DNA of 64,000 bases. It comes from Piscicola geometra. Lineage: Eukaryota > Annelida > Clitellata > Hirudinida > Piscicolidae. Where the stretch lies: NCBI GenBank assembly GCA_943735955.1, contig OX030970.1:6257624-6321623 (forward strand). Direction: 5' to 3'. The position numbers and the translations under genes are program-made. Below the pieces are notes generated by a model. It saw nothing but the letters and a program-made list of their open reading frames with translations. It ran no database searches and had not been told where the DNA came from. Within the stretch, counting starts at the first letter, position 1; every line of letters begins with the position of its first letter. Shown piece after piece: positions 61,701-64,000 of this stretch.

Positions 61701-61917
61701 ACAAAACTCTGACTGCGACAACCCACCTCACCACAGCGACAACCAACCTCACCACAGCGACAACTTCTCTCGACACAACGACAGTGACGACATGAGCATT
61801 TACTTGCAGCGTGGCAATAGTGACCTCAGCAAGCACTCGATGCACCGCAGTCTCGACATGCTCGACGTGGGCAGAGGCCACCACCTAGGCATGAAGCGAC
61901 CCATCCACTACCTGTGA
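58703..61917 (+). CDS. FRS2-like docking protein (myristoylated PTB adaptor)
   Basis: FRS2 proteins sit at the plasma membrane and link FGF and neurotrophin receptors to Grb2 and Shp2. Inferred exons: 58,703-58,893; 59,041-59,267; 61,028-61,917 (TGA), giving 435 residues. Residues 1-6, MGNCSS, are an N-myristoylation signal with a nearby Cys. Residues about 12-115 match the FRS2/IRS-type PTB domain: KFFKAVILTSGD, ELGAGNLEVTKYELVLHRR, WPYIFLTR then CDYKGSLFRIE. The tail has a Gln-rich stretch (about 177-220) with two YTNP motifs (Tyr 199, 218; Grb2-type YxN), YSDI (Tyr 253), a Pro/Ser/Leu repeat (about 260-290), HYASTDER (Tyr 304, resembling the C-terminal Shp2 site of FRS2), a basic cluster (about 344-360) and repeated PHHSDN. 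The second intron must be a GC-AG type for exon 3 to join in frame; otherwise a TAG at 59,270 ends the protein near 140 residues. Confidence 0.75.
59396..59490. repeat. Two-and-a-half-copy 30-bp repeat
   Basis: The pieces CCCGCTCCCCAAACTTTTGG and CCCGTTCACCAAACTTTTGG lie about 31 bp apart, followed by GACCCATTCCCG, inside the second intron of the FRS2-like gene. It is GC-rich against AT-rich surroundings and may be a fragment of a dispersed element. Small open frames here have no recognisable product. Confidence 0.55.
59656..60766. mobile_element. 1.1-kb AT-rich fold-back element (non-autonomous)
   Basis: Inverted arms of about 300 bp, 59,656-59,973 and 60,468-60,766, match over most of their length. 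Both outer ends carry AACCCTACTTTAAATCTACC and then CTACGGGGAATTTACCTC. The interior is about two direct copies of a 295-312-bp module related to the arms (shared landmarks: AGATAATTCTCGAT, AACACTACAAAT, and ACATGAGATAAAATCG near 59,861, 60,159 and 60,455). No transposase frame is present. A TTAA occurs at each outer edge (about 59,657 and 60,762), which could be a target duplication, but flanks give no longer one. It lies in the FRS2-like intron. Confidence 0.75.
60767..61027 (+). other. 3' end of the FRS2-like intron with (TA)n and (CA)n
   Basis: Unique AT-rich sequence followed by a TA run (60,961-60,977) and CA-rich repeats from about 60,995, which lead directly into the acceptor CACACACAG at 61,027. 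No other gene signal is seen. Confidence 0.65.
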
Positions 61918-62721
61918 CCTCGCCCTGCCAACATCCGCCTGGAACTAAGGTGTGAAGAGGATGTTGGCGGCAGTTGCTTTCAGAGGATGCACATGAGTTT
62001 GCGATGCCTCAATTATTGTCCTCAAAAAATTAATATAAATTTGATTTAATATATTTTCAAAGCATTTTCTTACTTAATTTACTTTTTAATGACAAGCATA
62101 AGGTATGTTTGATAATAACGTTTCAACCTGTGTCATTTATTTTGAAAGTAAATCAAAAGTTGAGAATCAAAATAACTAACTCAAGTTTCATGAAGGCACA
62201 AATTGTAAACATTAGGTTTCAATTTAAATATAATTAATTTACGATCAGCGCCTTAGCATTTGTCTTAGACTAAGACTCTTAGTGTTTCCGTTTTTTGCGT
62301 CTTGGTAATTATCAACTTGATATTTATTAACTCATTTCAACTACTTAGGATAAAAGGTAGATTAAATGCTTGTTTACAATATAAGTTCTTTTTAATATTC
62401 ATTCGTTATTTATATCGATTGTGTACTTTGAGCCCTTGAGGAGCTCTTGAGATGATAAGTAGGCAGCGTCAGTCAAGCCGCTTCACCTGTTTGCTTCGCC
62501 ATTTGAATATGCACATTGCTTCTTTCTTTTACAATTCTTAGTGATATTCATCGAGGAATAAGTGCTTTACTTACTTCAATAAGACGTCTCAAAACAACAT
62601 ACTATTAGTAAATACAGTTCTCAAAAATATATAAATATTTAACAATTATTTTTTCATTAATATTAAAAAAGCAAAATAAGTTGATTAAAGTATATTTGAA
62701 CTGCAACTTGAGAGAGGAGGC
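61918..62721. other. 3' UTR and AT-rich intergenic region
   Basis: Begins with the 3' UTR of the FRS2-like gene, including a stem-loop at 61,925-61,970. No AATAAA is found close by; AATATA at 62,032-62,037 is a possible weak signal. The rest is AT-rich with a 15-bp palindrome at 62,262-62,276. The 5' region of the FERM gene must lie in its right part, but no clear TATA or CCAAT element was recognised. Confidence 0.5.
61925..61970 (+). promoter_or_regulatory. Stem-loop just after the FRS2-like stop codon
   Basis: GCCAACATCC (61,927-61,936) and GGATGTTGGC (61,959-61,968) are perfect 10-bp complements around a 22-base loop. A T-G and a C-G pair extend the stem to 12 in RNA. It starts 7 bp after the stop codon. 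It may be an RNA element of the 3' UTR; function is unknown. Confidence 0.5.
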
Positions 62722-63092
62722 ATGCCCTTCTTCAAATCCTCGTCTGGAGACAACAAGGTGCTCACCTGCTCTGTCGAACTACTCGATGGGGTGATGCAAG
62801 ACTTTTTCATTCAGGTTTGTGTGTGTGTGTGTGCTTTTCTATTTTTTTTGTTTGGTTGGTTGTTTGTTTGTGTGCTTTTCTGTTTGTTTGTGTGTGTGTA
62901 TTTGTTTGTGAGTGAGTGAGTGGGTTAAGGAGGGGGAGGGAGGTTACTTTGAGGGATGGCCTCGACGGCTCCTCCTGATGACAACCTCAGCGAGGCGGCA
63001 AAGGAGGCGACCTGACGGAGCGAGTGTGTCGACACGTGAACACCACAGACAAGCAGTTCTTTGGATGCGCCTATTTTGTGCGGGGTGTCAAG
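62722..63092 (+). CDS. FERM-domain protein, first two exons (3' part missing)
   Basis: Exons 62,722-62,814 and 62,991-63,092 join in phase 0 and give 65 residues. The sequence runs VLTCSVELLDG, then RGGKGGDLTERVCRH, then DKQFFGCAYFVRGVK. This is the order of the ubiquitin-like first lobe of FERM domains (usual pattern: V-x-LLDG, then KxxKGxxLxxxVxxHL, then DYFGL). FERM proteins such as band 4.1 and FRMD members link membrane proteins to the cortical cytoskeleton. The rest of the domain must lie past the window, since the intron starting at 63,093 does not end here. The ATG at 62,722 leaves only about 12 residues before the domain, short but usual for some members. The final Leu of YFGL is Cys here. 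The subfamily cannot be told. The last coding bases, GTCAAG, are the first copy of the following minisatellite. Confidence 0.7.
62815..62990 (+). repeat. FERM-gene intron opening with (GT)n
   Basis: A 176-bp intron. Its donor CAG|gtttgtgtgtg begins a GT-rich tract that continues as GTTT and GTGA repeats to about 62,920. The acceptor is ACAACCTCAG at 62,990. Reading through in one frame gives a low-complexity peptide, which is a shadow and not called. Confidence 0.7.
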
Positions 63093-63728
63093 GTGGGTGC
63101 TTGTGGGGAGGGTCGGTGGTCAAGGTGGGTGCTTGTGGGGAGGGTCGGTGGTCAAGGTGGGTGCTTGTGAGGAGGGTCGGTGGTCAAGGTGGGTGCTTGT
63201 GGGGAGGGTCGGTGGTCAAGGTGGGTGCCTGTGGGGAGGGTTGGTGGTCAAGGTGGGTGCTTGTGGGGAGGGTTGGTGGTCAAGGTGGGTGCTTGTGGGG
63301 AGGGTTGGTGGTCAAGGTGGGTGCTTGTGGGGAGGGTCAGTGGTCAAGGTGGGTGCTTGTGGGGAGGGTTGGTGGTCAAGGTGGGTGCTTGTGAGGAGGG
63401 TCGGTGGTTGAGGTGGGTGCTTGTGGGGAGGGTTGGTGGTCAAGGTGGGTGCTTGTGGGGAGGGTCGGTGGTTGAGGTGGGTGCTTGTGGAGAGGGTTGG
63501 TGGTCAAGGTGGGTGCTTGTGAGGAGGGTTGGTGGTTGAGGTGGGTGTTTGTGGGGAGGGTCGGTGGTCGAAGTGGGTGCCTGTGGGGAGGGTTGGTGGT
63601 CAAGGTGGGTGCTTGTGGGGAGGGTTGGTGGTCAAGGTGGGTGCTTGTGGGGAGGGTTGGTGGTCAAGGTGGTTGAGGTGGGTGCCTGTGGGGAGGGTCA
63701 GTGGTCAAGGTGGGTGCTTGTGGGGAGC
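63085..63728 (+). repeat. 32-bp minisatellite built from the splice-donor region
   Basis: About 20 copies of a 32-bp unit that starts GTCAAGGTGGGTGCTTGTGG and ends GGAGGGTCGGTG. Copy starts (CAAG or variant) fall at 63,089, 63,121, 63,153, 63,185 and every 32 bp to 63,665, where a shortened copy breaks the register, then near 63,675 and 63,707. The first copy overlaps the end of the second FERM exon, so the 5' splice site CAAG|GTGGGT is part of the repeat unit. All three forward frames stay open, giving false Gly/Trp/Val-rich frames. Confidence 0.9.
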
Positions 63729-64000
63729 CAATCGTTATTAATTTTCCATGTCTGTTGAAATGCTCTGTTTTTTTTTTCTTTTTGGCTTGACTCTTTTTCA
63801 TCCTGAGAACCACTTGAGAAAGACATTTGACAGATTTCTAAGTAATAGCTTTTTTAATATCTCTTTAATTTCACGCGTCTTTAATGACCTAACGGTATTT
63901 CAAAGTATGCTATACAACACACGTATTATATAGATTGACAGAGACTTACATAGATTGATATAGTTAGCACGCGAATGACCGGATTAAAACACGAAGCTAT
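63729..64000. other. Unique AT-rich intron sequence
   Basis: Presumed continuation of the FERM-gene intron. Ordinary AT-rich sequence with a T-run near 63,770; no repeat, exon or RNA gene was recognised. Confidence 0.5.

Noticed and set aside
61326..61884. Other-frame and antisense frames over the last FRS2-like exon
   Set aside because: They are shadows of the Gln/Pro-rich coding exon.
62912..63758. Gly/Trp/Val-rich forward frames and the Pro/His-rich reverse frame
   Set aside because: All arise from the 32-bp minisatellite, which is open in three frames; only 62,991-63,092 has FERM similarity.

Overview
This window is animal (metazoan) nuclear DNA. Its genes are split by spliceosomal introns with GT-AG borders, carry AATAAA signals, and encode animal-type families: a tektin, an FRS2-type receptor adaptor, and a FERM-domain protein. 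A (CAAT)n tract next to a TATAGCGCC motif, and the short introns, would suit a marine invertebrate, but the species cannot be fixed from this sequence.

Region 1, bases 1 to about 54,940, is one enormous tandem-repeat array with no credible gene. The unit is 16 bp, read as CCCCATCTCAACATCT on the pyrimidine-rich strand and AGATGTTGAGATGGGG on the other. The array flips orientation more than fifty times, making alternating purine-rich (R) and pyrimidine-rich (Y) blocks of about 0.1 to 3.7 kb. Flips occur at a few recurrent junction sequences that are themselves small hairpins. On top of this lies higher-order structure: blocks of about 1.6 to 4.4 kb are repeated nearly base for base. Long open frames here all have the same cause. 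The Y-strand unit has no stop in any frame, and 3 x 16 bp gives a 16-residue peptide period. They are not annotated as genes.

Region 2, 54,943-56,642 (+), holds the last five exons of a tektin, a structural protein of ciliary and flagellar doublet microtubules. Its first visible exon starts directly at the array edge, and the 3' splice site is formed from array sequence. The N-terminal half of the protein is missing, so the simplest reading is that the whole array is part of a giant intron (over 54.9 kb) of this gene.

Region 3, 57,139-58,150 (-), is a five-exon gene for a 133-residue Glu/Lys-rich acidic protein that converges on the tektin. Region 4, 58,703-61,917 (+), is an FRS2-like adaptor: myristoylation signal, PTB domain, and a long tail with candidate Grb2 and Shp2 sites. 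It appears to need a GC-AG intron and carries a 1.1-kb fold-back element in that intron. Region 5, from 62,722 (+) to beyond the end, holds the first two exons of a FERM-domain gene. Its second 5' splice site is reiterated about 20 times as a 32-bp minisatellite.

A common theme is that tandem repeats (GT, CA, minisatellites and the 16-bp array) run right up to splice sites. The four genes have no obvious shared pathway. Exon coordinates are manual inferences from frame, phase and splice consensus, without transcript support.
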